Program-made: the position numbers and the translations under genes
Notes under the pieces: generated by a model
Told to the model about the DNA's origin: nothing
The model's database searches: none
What the model saw: only the letters and a program-made list of their open reading frames with translations
From: Pseudoscleropodium purum
Lineage: Eukaryota; Streptophyta; Bryopsida; Hypnales; Brachytheciaceae
Assembly: GCA_963969395.1 (NCBI GenBank)
Contig: OZ017798.1
Coordinates: 1,736,001-1,800,000 of the forward strand
Length of the DNA stretch: 64,000 bases
Reading direction: 5' to 3'
Shown: in pieces, positions 37,839 through 50,875 of the stretch
How positions within the stretch are numbered: position 1 is the first letter of the stretch
Layout: every line of letters starts with the position of its first letter

Positions 37839-40800
37839 TTTGCACTTCCCTTGTACTTGTAAGGTAACTAACTTTAACAAGGCATTTCTTTTTCCATTTC
37901 TTTTAGGTAGTGCAGAAAGCGATGATCATGGGAAGAATGAATCTATTTACATCCATGGTAATGGATGAAACTTGTAATATATGGATGAAATTTCATTCAT
38001 TCATCCAAACAATGTATATTCATCTAAAATAGAGTGAGACTATCCAAAGATTTGGTAGCAAATTAGCAATTTCATTTGCTAAAAACCAAGAATATTTCAC
38101 CAAGTATTCCCTAAAAAACAAATCTCATTGCTTTGGGGCAAAATTTTGCCCCCCCAAAAAAACACCTTGAACTAAAGTAGGTACCTCCAAAATTGCCACT
38201 AATTGCTATTGTGCCTAATTACTATTATTAGGCTATTCAAATTTTTATATATTCTTATTGACAAGTTAAAGGAGGTTCCAATACATGAATGAACACGACA
38301 TTTTGAATTTTGAATACTATATATAGAAGTTATGAAGTAATAAAGATTGGTTCCAAAAGCATTTCTTCCACATAGGTATATAATTGATTTTGGAGATGTG
38401 CACAAAGTGAAGATGGTGGTTTAGGGTCAATGATGTATTTTGAGGTACCCACCACACATCTAAAATCACACAAATATTGAGCTTTTTGCATAACCAATAT
38501 GTTCTAGAAAATGACTGGCAACAATTTTTGCACATGGAAGAAGGACTATGAATCAAAATGCAAGTGGTTCCATGATTTTTAGACACATTGTGAAATAGTT
38601 ACAAATTTTTTAAGATGCAAAGTGTAGGGTGCTAAAGGTGTCATGTAGGTGATGCCACAATGTTATTTGATGCAATCACATAAAGAAATGACTCTAGTAG
38701 TATCAAAACAAGTTATAGGGAAAAAATTAAAACAACAGAAAGTATATCCAAAATTGACCATTTATAAAGTTGCCTCTACAATACTAAAAATAGAAGTGCA
38801 TACTGCTAAAAATGACCCCCAGTTCAACCTTAAACTTGTACTTGTAATGTGCACCATTATGGATATCTTCATGCTACTCAATTTCCCTTCAAAAACAAAG
38901 GGGCGATTTTGAGGATTGATCCATTTTAAGTGTAGTTATTATATAGAGATATTCCTACATGAACCCACTAATTTCAAGCCTTAGTATCTATCACTCTCTT
39001 TGTTACCACTTTGCAACTAGATATGAATGAACAAATTATAATTATTTTTTAGAGATGAAATCACATGTTTACTACAAGTTCTAAAATTTTCAGAATTTTT
39101 GGAGTTTTTTTGAAATTATTGTGAATTTTTTAAAAAGAAAATAAGAAAATTCATATCAATTACAAAACCATACTTCGAAAATACGAAATTTTCACTAAAG
39201 ATGTACATTATGGTGTATAACATCATGGTATAAACAGAAGTTATTGTTTCACCTTAAAATTAGAGAATTAACAAACCATGGTTATAGGGCCAAAATTCAT
39301 ATTGCTATAAAATATTGGAATTTTATGAACTTTACAAAATTTACGATTGAAGTAGAAACTACACATAAAAAACATTATTTCATTGGTTGGATTCAAATTC
39401 AGAAAATATCATTTTTATGGCTAAATTTCACATCAAATATAAATAGCAAAAAATGGCCAAAATACACTATGAGGGTAATCTGTGGATTAACTCTTGAGCA
39501 CCCTAGTGCCCTAAACAATACAAAAAATTTCAGCCCTACAAAATGATGCAAGTTTTGAAACCTATGGAAACCCCTTGAGTGCAATTAGAGAGGAATTTAA
39601 ACTATTTATTATTTTTTATTATTTTTTTATGAAACTCAATGATGTGGCACTACTTGTGCCACATCAGTGTGACATCAGATTTCAATTTTTTTTTCAATTT
39701 TTTTCAATTTCAAAAAAAAAAATTATTTTTTGAGTTTAAAAAAAATCATCAACTGCCTAGAGCATTGTATATTGAATTCTTATGATTTTTCATATAGAAA
39801 TGACATTAATTTTAATATTTATGAAAAACATATACAATTCAATGACTTTTTGTAGCATTCAATGTTTGACATGTAATCACAACTTTAAAAACCATGGTCT
39901 TGAAATTCTTGTTTATATTTTGTAAATTTAAAGTAAATTCATGTCATGAAATCAATTCTGATATTTTCTTCAAATTTAAAAATATAGCCAAAGTTGTTAT
40001 TTATTGTTTTGTAGTTGAAATTAGATGAAAGGTGGTGAATTGAATGATAAAATACTCAAATGGATGAAAATGGTCAAGTTTCAATAAATAAAAACTTGTC
40101 AAAATTTAACATTTAGGGAAAAAGTTATTATTTACTATTTGGCAGTTTAGTGACAACTACAAAAATCTATCTGAAACATTTTTCAAAATGTATGAAATCA
40201 TCTTTTCTCAAAGTATAGAAAAAATATATTCTTTTTTAACTTGAAAGGAGTGGGTGTGTTTTTCAAGAGAAATTGTTGTTGGCTTCAAATGTACAAAAGT
40301 CTAGAATAATACTATGAATATGTATAGAAAAATTTCAGCCCATTTGACTATGTAAATTGAAAGATTACAATGTTTGTAGTGAGAAGAAAATATTTTCATT
40401 CTTGCAAAACAAAGTCAACATACTTCAATCCCTCTTGGAGTAAAATTTTTGCTCTACACAAAACTATTCCCCTACTTCATCTTATTAGATATGCTCATGC
40501 AAAATTTCAGTAGCAAATAAAGGGTTTATCTTATTCTAAATCACCCTACAATATAAGGAGGTTCAATCAATAGGCAATATACTAGGCATTTTTGATGATT
40601 TCTTGTGCTATAAAAGAAAATTCTTTTTGAAATTTAGATGGTGAAAACTTAGAAAGACATATGCAATATTTTTTGAAAATTTTGAAAATATAAATTTCAA
40701 AATAATAGTATTTCGGTAGTTAAGCAAAAATGTTTTCATTCAAACTTGCTAAGTAGGGTTAGTAGAGTTTTGACTCTTTTTGAAATGAGATTTTTGCTTT

Positions 40801-41032
40801 AAAAGTAGTTTTAAATTTTTCATATCATATCATTTTTAGTTGCATTCATGCCAAATCTAAAAAATAGATGAAGAATTTAGCAAACATTGCCAAAAATGCC
40901 CAAGTCCAATCAATTTTTTTTACATTGCCAAGAAGGGAATGCCAATGTACCATCTCATGTCAAATTTTTAGAAACATTTGTTCATTTTTTTAGTCATTTG
41001 GTCCTTTAGAGCAAATAACCTTACATATATGT
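37839..41032. other. AT-rich intergenic block, no gene supported
   Basis: No protein family is recognisable. A compact perfect hairpin GATGTGGCAC-TACTT-GTGCCACATC lies at 39641-39665, surrounded by A/T runs. A comparable small palindrome, CTAATGTAG...CTACATTAG, lies near 27262-27290 in a similar A/T setting. A diverged TTAA-family copy occupies the right part and is listed separately. Confidence 0.45.
40150..41018 (+). mobile_element. Diverged TTAA-family element
   Basis: The middle aligns with the element at 5653-6601: TTTCAGCCCATTTGACTA, AAATTGAAAGATTACAATG, CCCTCTTGGAGTAAAATTTT, TTTGATGATTTCTTGTGC. The right end, read on the minus strand, keeps GCTCTAAAGGACCA, but TTAA is no longer intact. 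The left end is not recognisable, so the start coordinate is approximate. Confidence 0.55.
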
Positions 41033-43563
41033 TAAATATTCAAAATGTTGCCCATTTAGCTTGTAATTGAAATAAATCAATCAGTTCTAAAAATTTCAAA
41101 TTTTCAAAGTTATTAGAATTAGACAATTTTGCACTTCAATTGGGGGGTGAGGTTGACATTGCACTTGGGATGTATACCACCCAAAAATGACACTTTGAAG
41201 AATAGGAAGAGAGGCAATATTGTTTTCAAGCAATAAAATGATGAGATGTTAGCATACAAGAACATGAAAAGAAATTGACATTTTCTTCAACTAGGCCTTC
41301 CATTATGACTTTGAAGTTGTAGGGTGAACTTGGAAATGTTACAAAATAAATGTATTTTTTCGGTACATGAATTACATTTTTGAAAGAAAGTTGTACATTT
41401 ATCATTCTACAAAAATCATGTTAATAACTAGAAGCTAAATTTTGTAATTTTTTATAACTATGTCTTTAGGACACAAACTATATATTTAACTTTTCAATTT
41501 CAAGAGTCCAATTCCTATTGGGATTCAAGGTAGGAGGTTCTACAAGCGCACAGGCTCTAAAAGCGCTCACTTCCTCAAATGTACACTATATGCACATGTT
41601 GCTTTTCTGTAGTCTTCAGCAATATACAAATAATGTACATTTTAGGTGGTGGTTGCTTTCAGAGCCCATTTCAACTTCAAAATTTCATAACTAATTCCAC
41701 AAAGCTTCAAAAATTATGAAACGACTTGGGTTAGATGCCAATTCCACTTGTCTTCCAAGGAAAAATCACTGAAAAACATTTCAAGAAGTTTCACCTCCCC
41801 CAAAATCAGTTCCAGCTCTTAAATGGTTCATTTATGGACCTCCTACCTTATTTGTACTTATAAGTTAGTCTAGAATCCAAGACAAGTATGATTTGTGTAT
41901 CAGAATGCCTGTTCTGAAAGTGCCGCAAGGTATTGGAAATTCACCATTTCAAGGATCGATATTGGTGAAAATCTAGCTCTTCTCCTCGATCGGAGTGGAA
42001 ATTTTCAGATTGAGGAGCCATGCGGCCAGAGTTGCAACGCTGCAGCAAGAGATATCTGAATATCTGATGATTGAGGGTGTTGGATGATCTCCAGCAGGTT
42101 GTGTTGCATTGGTGCTCACTGACGAGTCAAACTTACAATACTGTTGCTTAGTGGTTGGAATGGAATTTCGAGCGTGCTCTTTGACTTCATGAACGCAAGC
42201 TCTGTCCACTGCTATGGTCATGAAACATAAGCCAATATAATGATGTCATGTTTGTTAAAATGATGGGTTCCATAGCACTGGAAAATAATGTGAACATTCA
42301 AGTGCTCGATCAAATTTCTAGAAACTTAAACATTCAAATTGTATCTAACTGGGGCTTTCAGAACTAGGACTTCTAAGCTGATTTGAGGCGGCGATGTGAA
42401 ACTTTCAACTTGAAAACTACTGTTGACTGGAAAATTAACGCTTTGCTCTGTCCAAATGATAAGTAGATCGAGGTGAAATCAATGTGATTGACGGAAGCGG
42501 AGTACTGGCACTTTAGCTTTGTTGTGTCGCCCGAGGTGCAATCGGGGTGAATCGGGCGACGTGAATTTTGCTTTGGATTGGGGCAAGGATTTTGGACTCT
42601 TATGAATCGAGTTGCACTGACAGTGTTCTTTACAGGTCGTGAACCTCTTCAGGAACGAATTTATGTCCGGCATCCATGGACAACCAACTGACTTGTAAAG
42701 CAAACTACTGTTTCGTTTCGTCGATCTAGTATTCGACTTTTGTGCACTTTTTTTCTGTCGTTTTATTTCGTCGGAGTGTTGGCTTGTTAGGTGGCGACGA
42801 TCGAGGTTCATGCAGGGCAGGGCTTTTAGATTCGAACTTGTTTGAATGTTGTCTTTCATAATCCGTGGTTGTGGTTGAAGTATGTGCTTGCTGCATTTAT
42901 TTCTGCTTGAAGTGGTTGGTCGTATTGTAAAAAAGCAAGTTGTCAGTCTAGCTAGATCAGGGTTTAGGATTCTCCATTTTGCTTCCGTTTACTGGTTGTC
43001 GGGACTCGGGAACACAGAATGTCGGTGGATATATTGTTGGCTACACTACAGGTTTCGATGGTACGATGGTCGTGGTCCTGTTTGATAGACTGTATTCATT
43101 ATTACAATTCCACCATGGGTTGAAATGGTTTTGTGGTGAATCTATGTTAAACCATAAACGATGCTGAGAACGTTTTTTAGTCCACAAAGAATCTCTCCAT
43201 GCAAGACAGAAGTGCAACTATTCATCTTCCAAATTTTTTGTGAAAAGGGGAGGTATTCTATAGTACTTTGATTTCGAATGAGTGCTTTTGCATTTTTCTA
43301 AGCCAACAATTCACATGGTTCCTAAATAGATGATTTCCATGGTGACCAGCTCGTCCCTGCCAATGTTCTATTTTTATTAGCTCAAATAGACTGAAAATGA
43401 AGATCACATTTTTGGCGTGAAGTACTGTAATGTTTTTGCCAGAGGAGGTTTTCAAATTTTAGCCTCACTGGTGATTAGGGCTTCCTGAAGCCTTGCGGGG
43501 CTTTTCATGCTGGTACCTTCAATTAGCGAATTGAAATGCAATGTCCTGGAGTCTGTTGCGGGT
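41033..43563. repeat. Tandem duplication of ~2.5 kb, copy A
   Basis: It starts at TTAAATATTCAAAATGTTGC and ends just before the matching GTCAAATATTCAAAACGTTG that opens copy B. From about 41878 on the two copies are very similar, with runs of hundreds of nearly identical bases, for example from GCCTGTTCTGAAAG at 41906 and TGTGTCGCCCGAGGTGCAAT at 42523. Copy A carries a 324 bp AGGTAGGAGG MITE that copy B lacks, and a segment at about 43150-43355 that is replaced by different DNA in B. Composition is balanced and gene-like, but open frames differ between copies by small indels. No product is recognised. Confidence 0.8.
41527..41850 (+). mobile_element. AGGTAGGAGG-family MITE, 324 bp, present only in duplication copy A
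   Basis: The left end AAGGTAGGAGGTTC (41527-41540) and the right end GGACCTCCTACCTTA (41836-41850) are inverted termini. The interior has GGCTCTAAAAGCGCTCACTTC and, about 80 bp later, its inverted partner ending GCTTTCAGAGCC, so the left half can fold into a stem of about 33 bp. The matching position in copy B, near 43755, has no such element. Confidence 0.82.
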
Positions 43564-45610
43564 TCATATGTCAAATATTCAAAACGTTGCCCACTTAGCT
43601 TGTAATTGAGATAACTCAATCACTTCTAAGAATTTCAAAATTTTGAAGTAACGAGAACCAAAATTGCTTAATTTTTTTAAACTATGTCTTAAGGACATAA
43701 ACTATATACTCAACTCCTCAATTTTGAGAGTCCAATTCCTATCGTGATCTATTTGTACAGTACATAATTTGTGATCATTTACGGTATGTTCTCACTTAGT
43801 GTTAAGTTAAAGAGTGTTGTTACTGAGGGTCTTAGGAACAAATTTAGGTGTACCTCTGGACCGGATTAACATTGCAAACATCACCTCTAACACCAAGTGC
43901 AAACATACCTCTGTCTTGAATCAAAGACAGGTATGATTTTTGTATCAGAATGCCTGTTCTGAAAGGTGCCGCAAGGTATTGGAATATCGCCATTTCAAGG
44001 ATCGATATTGGTGAAAATCTAGCTCTTCTCCTCGATCTGAGTGGAAATTTTCAGATTGAGGAGCCATGCGCCAGAGCTGCAACGCTGCAGCAAGAGATAT
44101 CTGAATATCTGATGATTGAGGGTGTTGGATGATCTCCAGCAGGTTGTGTTGCATTGGTGCTCACTGACGAGTCAAACTTACAATACTGTTGCTTAGTGGT
44201 TGGAATGGAATTTCGAGCGTGCTCTTTGACTTCATGAACGCAAGCTCTGTCCACTGCTATGATCATGAAACATAAGCCAATATAATGATGTCATGTTTGT
44301 TAAAATGATGGGTTCCATAGCACTGGAAAATAATGTGAACATTCAAGTGCTCAAATTCCTAAAATCTTAAATTTTCAAACTGTATCTAACTAGGGCTTTC
44401 AGAACTAGGACTTCTAAGCTGATTTGAGGTGGCGATGTGAAACTTCCAACTTGAAAACTACTGTTGACCGTAAAAACTTTGCTCTGTCCAAATGAGAAGT
44501 AGAGGTGAATGTGATGGACGGAAGCGGAGTACTGGCACTTCAGCTTTGTTGTGTCGCCCGAGGTGCAATCGGGGTGAATCGGGCGACGTGAATTTTGCTT
44601 TGGATTGGGGCAAGGATTTTGGACTCTTATGAATTGAGTTGCACTGACAGTGTTCTTTACAGGTCGTGAACCTCTTCACGAACGAATTTATGTCCGGCAT
44701 CCATGGACAACCAACTGACTTGTAAAGCAAACTACTGTTTCGTTTCGTCGATCTAGTATTCGACTTTTGTGCACTTTTTTTCTGTCGTTTTATTTCGTCG
44801 GAGTGTTGGCTTGTTAGGTGGCGACGATCGAGGTTCATGCTGTGCAGGGCATGGCTTTTAGATTCGAACTTGTTTGAATGTTGTCTATCCCAATCCGTGG
44901 TTGTGGTTGAAGTATGTGCTTGCTGCATTTATTTCTGCTTGCAGTGGTTGGTCGTATTGTATAAAAGCAAGTTGTCAGTCTAGCTAGATCAGGGTTTAGG
45001 ATTCTCCATTTTGCTTCCGTTTACTGATTGTCGGGACTCGGGAACACAGAATGTCGGTGGACATATTGTTGGCTACATTCATACTTACAATTCCATCATG
45101 GGTTGAAATGGTTTTGTGGTGAATCTATGTAAAAAAACCAACACAAATTGCATTGAAACGAACTCAAGACAGAATTATCAGCTAGAAAACCATTTTGGGG
45201 CTCCCATGGTGGATTTGTATTGGTGATTTTTGGATTTCTTACTTGGAACGGTGCGGTGGATACATGGGAGTCTGGTGTTGTCTTGGAAGTTTGGTTTGGC
45301 ACTTTGGCAGGAGCTTTTCAGTTTTGGCCGTCATGTGACAGTGCTATTGTCCCTGCCAATGTTCTATTTTTTATTACCTCAAGTTTCTCAGAGTAATCGA
45401 TCGTGAATGGGCTGAAAAAATAAAAATCACATTTTCAGCGTGAAGACCTGTAATGTTTTTGCCAGAGGAGGTTTTCAAAATTTTAGCCTCACTGGTGATG
45501 AGGGCTTCCTGAAGCCTTGCGGGGCTTTTCACGCTGGTACCTCCAATTAGACGGGATTGAAATGCATGCACTGATGTAGTCAGTCTTGGAATCTGTTGTT
45601 GAGGGTTGAG
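43564..45610. repeat. Tandem duplication, copy B
   Basis: This is the second unit of the duplication, in direct orientation. It lacks the MITE of copy A and has about 160 bp of unrelated DNA there (about 43755-43915). At about 45133-45348 it has a segment unrelated to the equivalent stretch of copy A, after which similarity resumes at TCCCTGCCAATGTTCTATTT. The end is approximate; similarity to copy A fades after GGAATCTGTTG near 45600. No protein family was recognised in either copy. Confidence 0.78.
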
Positions 45611-48402
45611 ATTGATCAACGGAGTGTTCTCTTTCAGTCGCAGACTTTTGAGATTGGTCATCATACTTCAATTTCATGAGGATTTGGGTATCCTTCAACT
45701 TTTTCTTAACGTACTTGTTTTGGATTTTGTGGTAATGGAAATACACCGAGATGTGTATATCTGCTGCGGCATCCCCTTTGTGTACATCTTTGATTTGATT
45801 CTATTCAATGGAGCGGCACTAAGACTCTGGTCGTGGTCCAGTCTGGGCGTAAATTGCTCCTGCTTGAATGATCAAATGGCATAATATGCTGATGATTGTG
45901 AGAAATCATATGAATGTTTTTTCTTTTGAGAGGATATTTTAGATGCCAAATTGTTGAAGTTCCATCTTTTGGTTGCACTGTTGGTACTCAAGATCGAAGA
46001 TGATTGAATTTCATAGTCATTTGAATGTTGTCGTTAAATTATCAAAGGCAGCGGACGAAGTTTACTCCGATTTTGATCAAAACACAGTCTGGCAATCTGT
46101 TGTTTCACTGATGTAATGCCCATCCAAAGGTAGAGATATCCCTGAGCTGAAATTGGTACACTTCAGTAATTTTTCAATTCGTGGGAACATGTGAGTATGA
46201 GACATTGTAGTTATTGTTATAGTCTTCCTTTTTTTTTCTATCTTGTTTGATACTCTGTAATATTTTTGTGAACGTAAATTTTTCAACTTTCAAATCTCCT
46301 ACTCTATAACTCTAGTACTTGATTTGATGTGAAGATTCGAGTTTTCAAGGGTGTAATTGGTCAAATCTAGGAGAGAATTCCCTCTATTCAATTGTCAATG
46401 GTGCTTGTGGTGAAAGAATAAATACCAGAAAGTAACAAGGCAACAATTGATTTTAATCTTTTTACCTTCTAAATATCTTCTTATATAACTCCAAGGTTAT
46501 TTTCTCTTGGATACATATTAAAGCTTCTTATCCTAAAGCTTCAAGTCCTTTCTTTTTACAAAAGTAAGTTGCTATATCTCCTTAGGTCAAATCGAGAGCT
46601 TTGATGAACACTAGCATTTTGTCAAACTTTGTGTAATTTGTTCTCTGCTCTATTCAACAATTTAGACTAGCTTATTTTTTTATTTTTTTATCATGCTCTA
46701 CCTATTTTCAAGATTTGGACCTCATTTGAAAATCTCTCAATTGGATCTCTTATCTCTTACACTGGGAATTGTGGACTAGGCAAAATCTTAGCCAAATAAG
46801 TCAATGGAAGTAGGAACCTCCTTTCATTACACCTCTCAAAATTGCTCATTCTTATAGTAAAGGCTAGTTTTTTTTATCATTTCACATTTAACAAAAAATT
46901 GGAAGAAGACTTCTACAAGCTTTTCATTGGCATTTATTTTTTAGATGTTGTAGTGACCTTATTATACAAAATATTGTAAATTAATTGCAAATATAAAAAC
47001 GAGGTACTTTTAATCACTTTAGAGATAAATTTATAAATGTTAATTATATAATTTATAAGCTCTATGCAACTTTCAATCTTGCCTCTTCAATTTTTTGCCT
47101 AATATGTCGAGTCTCCAATAAAGTGGAGGGAAGTAGAAATAACTTCTTTTCAAATCTTTATTTTTTATAGCTCATATATGCAATTGAAAATTTTTAAATC
47201 TATCTACAATCCTTTTTAAATTTCTACCAAGAGTCATTAAAAATGTAATTCCAAAATACCATATGAAATAAAAATGTCATTTTTGAATGGCATATAAATA
47301 AACTTTGAATTTTCATTGTGTAGATGATTGGAGTAGCCTTATGAATTTTCACAACAATGATTTTTGGTGTTCCTTAGGTTCAATAGATTCTCATGTTAAA
47401 AGAATTTAGGCAAGATTCTAAATGAATTGGTTTTCATAACAAGATCAAAATTAGGTGTATTTTCTTCACTACTAAGAAAAAGAATTCTTGTAAACCCCCA
47501 CCAAGAATTATCTTGTTCATCTTGGAGGAGGATGGTTTCCTATAATCTCTTTTTGACATGTGAAATTCCTGTAATCAGGGATTACAGATATATTCATTCA
47601 TTGATCACATATTTCATCCACTTCTAGATAGGCATTGAAATAGGGCAATCTCCTTGTTGTCGTGAATTCTGGAAAGAAAAAAAAAGAGGCATTCCCCATT
47701 GGACTTTGCCCTCCTCCTCCTCAGTTTTTTTTTTTTTTTTTGGGTTAGTTTTCGTTTTTCAGAATTCCCTCCACCTCGGTGATTGCCCTAAGTTATACCA
47801 AACCAAGAACTCTTTGTTTAAAATGAGTTGGAAGAAACCAGCTAGTCTCGGCAGTAGGTGCACGAAGGCATTATAAAACTGAAGCCATGGCCTGCTTGAT
47901 TCACCTCATACTGAGTCTGGTCTACAAGCTTACAAGAGTCATTCCCAAGAGAATGCTTTGCGGAATGATCGATGAATCTCGATGATCCAAATTTCTTTCG
48001 GTGTTTCCAATTGCAACGAGCGGTGCGAGATCATGCTGCGAATTAATTTCATTTCTGTTCATGTTTCTTTCTAGAATTTGCACATCTGCCTTAACTTTCT
48101 TTCTGTGTAGTCACTGAGAACTCCATCAGTAGCTAGAGAATTGAATGCGAACGCATAATTTGCTAAGAATTGCTTCTACTTTTAGAGATCGAGAGTACTA
48201 TCAAGCAACGTTGATTGATGAATCTGACCATGCAACTAATTCTTTTGCTATTCCGTGCAAGAGCATGATGTAGATATTGAATGGTCCCGTGTTTATAAAT
48301 TAATGGGACGCAGCGCTTATGCTTCGTTATTTCCATATACAGTAATTGTAATCAGGTATCACAACAGTTTCGACGTGACGAATTGAAAACCAAGACTTAG
48401 TC
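45611..48402. other. Spacer between the duplication and the RING gene
   Basis: To about 46300 composition is balanced and one unrecognised open frame is present. From about 46300 to 47640 it is AT-rich. At 47424-47490 the sequence resembles the flanks of the TTAA element at 55095-56031 without the element. A poly-T run lies near 47725-47741. From about 47760 to 48402 composition is balanced again and probably holds the upstream region of the RING gene. Confidence 0.4.
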
Positions 48403-48755
48403 ATGGACGGAGCAAGAAGTGAGGATTCAGAAAGCCACTCCAAAATCTTCACGCCGTAGATCAAACAATACAACCACAACAACAACAACGACAGGAGGCG
48501 ATTTTCCCATGCAACATCTGCTTGCAAACTGCGACCCACCCAATCGTCTCCATCTGCGGTCACTTATATTGCTGGGAATGCTTGTTCGCATGGCTTCGAG
48601 GCCAACCTCGCCCCTGCCCCATGTGCAGAACAGAGTTGATCCAAGGCGTCAACATCTTTCCCATCTTCACAAACACTGGCGTCCGTGAATCCGGAGCAGA
48701 GATTCAATCCAACATCAATGCAACCAATCCGCAACGGCCGCGTCCACCATCCTGA
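48403..48755 (+). CDS. RMA/RNF5-like RING-HC E3 ligase fragment, start broken or uncertain
   Basis: RING-HC proteins of this type transfer ubiquitin from an E2 to substrates; RMA/RNF5 members act at the ER membrane. The frame open from 48423 to the stop at 48753-48755 contains a perfect C3HC4 RING at about 48510-48626 (C-x2-C-x11-C-x-H-x2-C-x2-C-x11-C-x2-C). It includes ICGHLYCWECLFAWL and CPMCRTEL, then GVNIFPIF, which occupies the place of the family's VIPIYGRG-like segment. No ATG lies in this frame. The nearest upstream ATG (48403) begins MDGARSEDSESHSKIF in another frame and stops at 48457. A single-base frameshift would join them, and so would a 41 bp GT-AG excision, which is too short for a normal plant intron. 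The C-terminal membrane anchor of RMA proteins is missing. It could be a truncated gene or a young pseudogene. Confidence 0.65.
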
Positions 48756-49198
48756 TCGCATACCAACTCCCATTCTACTGACTACCGTCGCCGGTGGGGA
48801 TGAATGCCGTGGAAAATAACGTGACACCGACTCATCCCAGACTGCATTTTATGCAGCTGCTGCTTAATCAAGTTCCGAATATCTAAATTAGTGATAATCT
48901 CAATGAGAATTAAATGAAATCTCAAGAGATCAACGTACGGCGCAGACTAATGAGAAATGAGTTACGAAGGATGCTTGAAGGGCACGACCGCTCAAGAGAT
49001 TTAGAGGATGCTAGGAATGTACGCGCAAGAAATTCATTGTTACGACGGCCGCAAGAGATGGAACGACAAAGATGATAGAGAAGATGAATCGTCGTGGTTT
49101 CTGATCGAAGAGCTTCATACATTTGTGGCATTTTCTTCATGGAGTTCCAAGGAACTATGAAGAGTAAAATATGGTGTAATCAGGTTTACTGTACTGTA
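48756..49198. other. 3' flank of the RING frame with a small charged open frame
   Basis: At about 48914-49075 (plus) a 53-codon ATG frame encodes a very basic, Arg/Glu-rich stretch with segments such as INVRRRLMRNELRRM and RRPQEMERQR. It is not in frame with the RING sequence and could be a separate short frame, a lost C-terminal exon, or chance. I recognise no family. The mariner element begins directly after this stretch. Confidence 0.3.
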
Positions 49199-50875
49199 CA
49201 GTGGGGTAGCAATCAAAATGTCGTTTTTGATTTCACAGTGAGAAAAATTTCAGTATTGCCAACTTTGAAAGCCTCCCGAGAACTCAAAAATTGGTGTTTT
49301 ATCATGAAATTTTTTTCACAACATCATCTTTATGTTAATAACACGTGTACCAAATTTCAAGGCCAAAAGATTCACCAGAAAAAAGTTATTCAATATCTAC
49401 CAACATGGATAGCTATGAAAAAATTTTCACTGCTAACAACTTTAACAACTTTGACAACCTCACAAAGATTGAATTATTTTTTTTGACATGAAATTCTTGG
49501 AACAAAAATTCCTTTATGTTAATAACATATGATATAAATTTAAAGGCTTAAAGATTAATACAAAAAAAGATATTAACAATCTATCAACATGTGTCATTTT
49601 GAGAAACAATTGTGGAAACCATTTCACTACTTCAACTTTGACACCCTCCCAAGAGTTGAAAAATTGATTATTTACTATGAAATGTTTTCCACAAAGTGAT
49701 TTTTATGTTAATAACATTTGTAACAAATTTCAAAACCAAAAAAGTTATATAAAAAAAATATTCAAAATCTACCAACCTATGTAGTTGTGAGAAACCATTT
49801 CACTACTTCTAACTTTGACCCCTCTTAAGAGCTGCAATTTTATTTATTTACCATGAAATTTTTGGCACAAGATCCCCTACATGCTAATAAAATGTGTGGC
49901 ACATTTCAAGGTCAAAAGATTTATACAAAAAAAGAAATCTACAATCTACCAACATGTATAGTTGTAGGAAGCAATGGGGGAAGCCATTTCATTGCTACCA
50001 ACTTTGACATCCTCCCAAGGGTTGAAAAATTGTCTATTTACTATGAAATTTTGACACAAGATGTTCTTTATGTTAATAACATACATGGAAAATTTCAATG
50101 TCAAAAAATTTATACAAAAAAATATTTACAATTTATCAATGTGTGTAATTGTGAGAAACATTTTATTAAAGACATATTATTGAAATTGTTGAAGTATATA
50201 TCTTGGATACTTATGTTACCAGATTGAAATTCTTCAAATGATGAAATCTCTAATCATGAATGCTTCTCAATAAAATCAAGGGTAGCCAAGTCTAGTTGTG
50301 TGCACTTGTCATATCTCAAAGAATGCACTTGTTTAAAAATTGGACACCATACATGCATGAAGAAGCTTTTTCCTCTCAATAAGAATGCTTGCATTTAGAA
50401 TGGAGCATTATAGGAGGTGGGATGTGTGATGATGAGAGAGGCAAGTGATGGGTGATTATTTTCTAAGTAGAGGATTGAAACTTTGTGAACATGAGTAGCC
50501 TAAGTGAAGATTAAGTGTATAGAAGAGGAGTTAATTGAGTAAATCTAGGCTATGTGATAACTGAGTGGATGAAGCATGTGATGAGTGATTGAGGGTATGT
50601 GGATGTATGTGACATTTTTTTAGAGTGATTAAGGTTATACATGTGGTGATTGGTGAGTGAATGAGGCTGGATCATGGTGAGTGATTGAAGGTATGAGACG
50701 GTATATGAGATTCTTTTTATAATTGAATGAGGTTACTTGAGTGAAGGCTGGATCATGGTGATTGAGTGAAGGCTAGATCATGGATGATGGGTGATAATTG
50801 ATTAAGGTTTGAGTGATGAGTGCATGAGGTTGGTTATTGAAATTTTTGGATTCAATTAGCATTCTAAAGTTGTAG

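Noticed and set aside
42500..44100. Duplicate segment as two functional paralogous genes
   Set aside because: Small indels shift most frames between the copies and neither shows a recognisable domain; described as a duplication only.
45096..45348. Open plus-strand frame of about 80 codons with a hydrophobic segment in duplication copy B
   Set aside because: It has no ATG, exists in only one copy, and matches no family.
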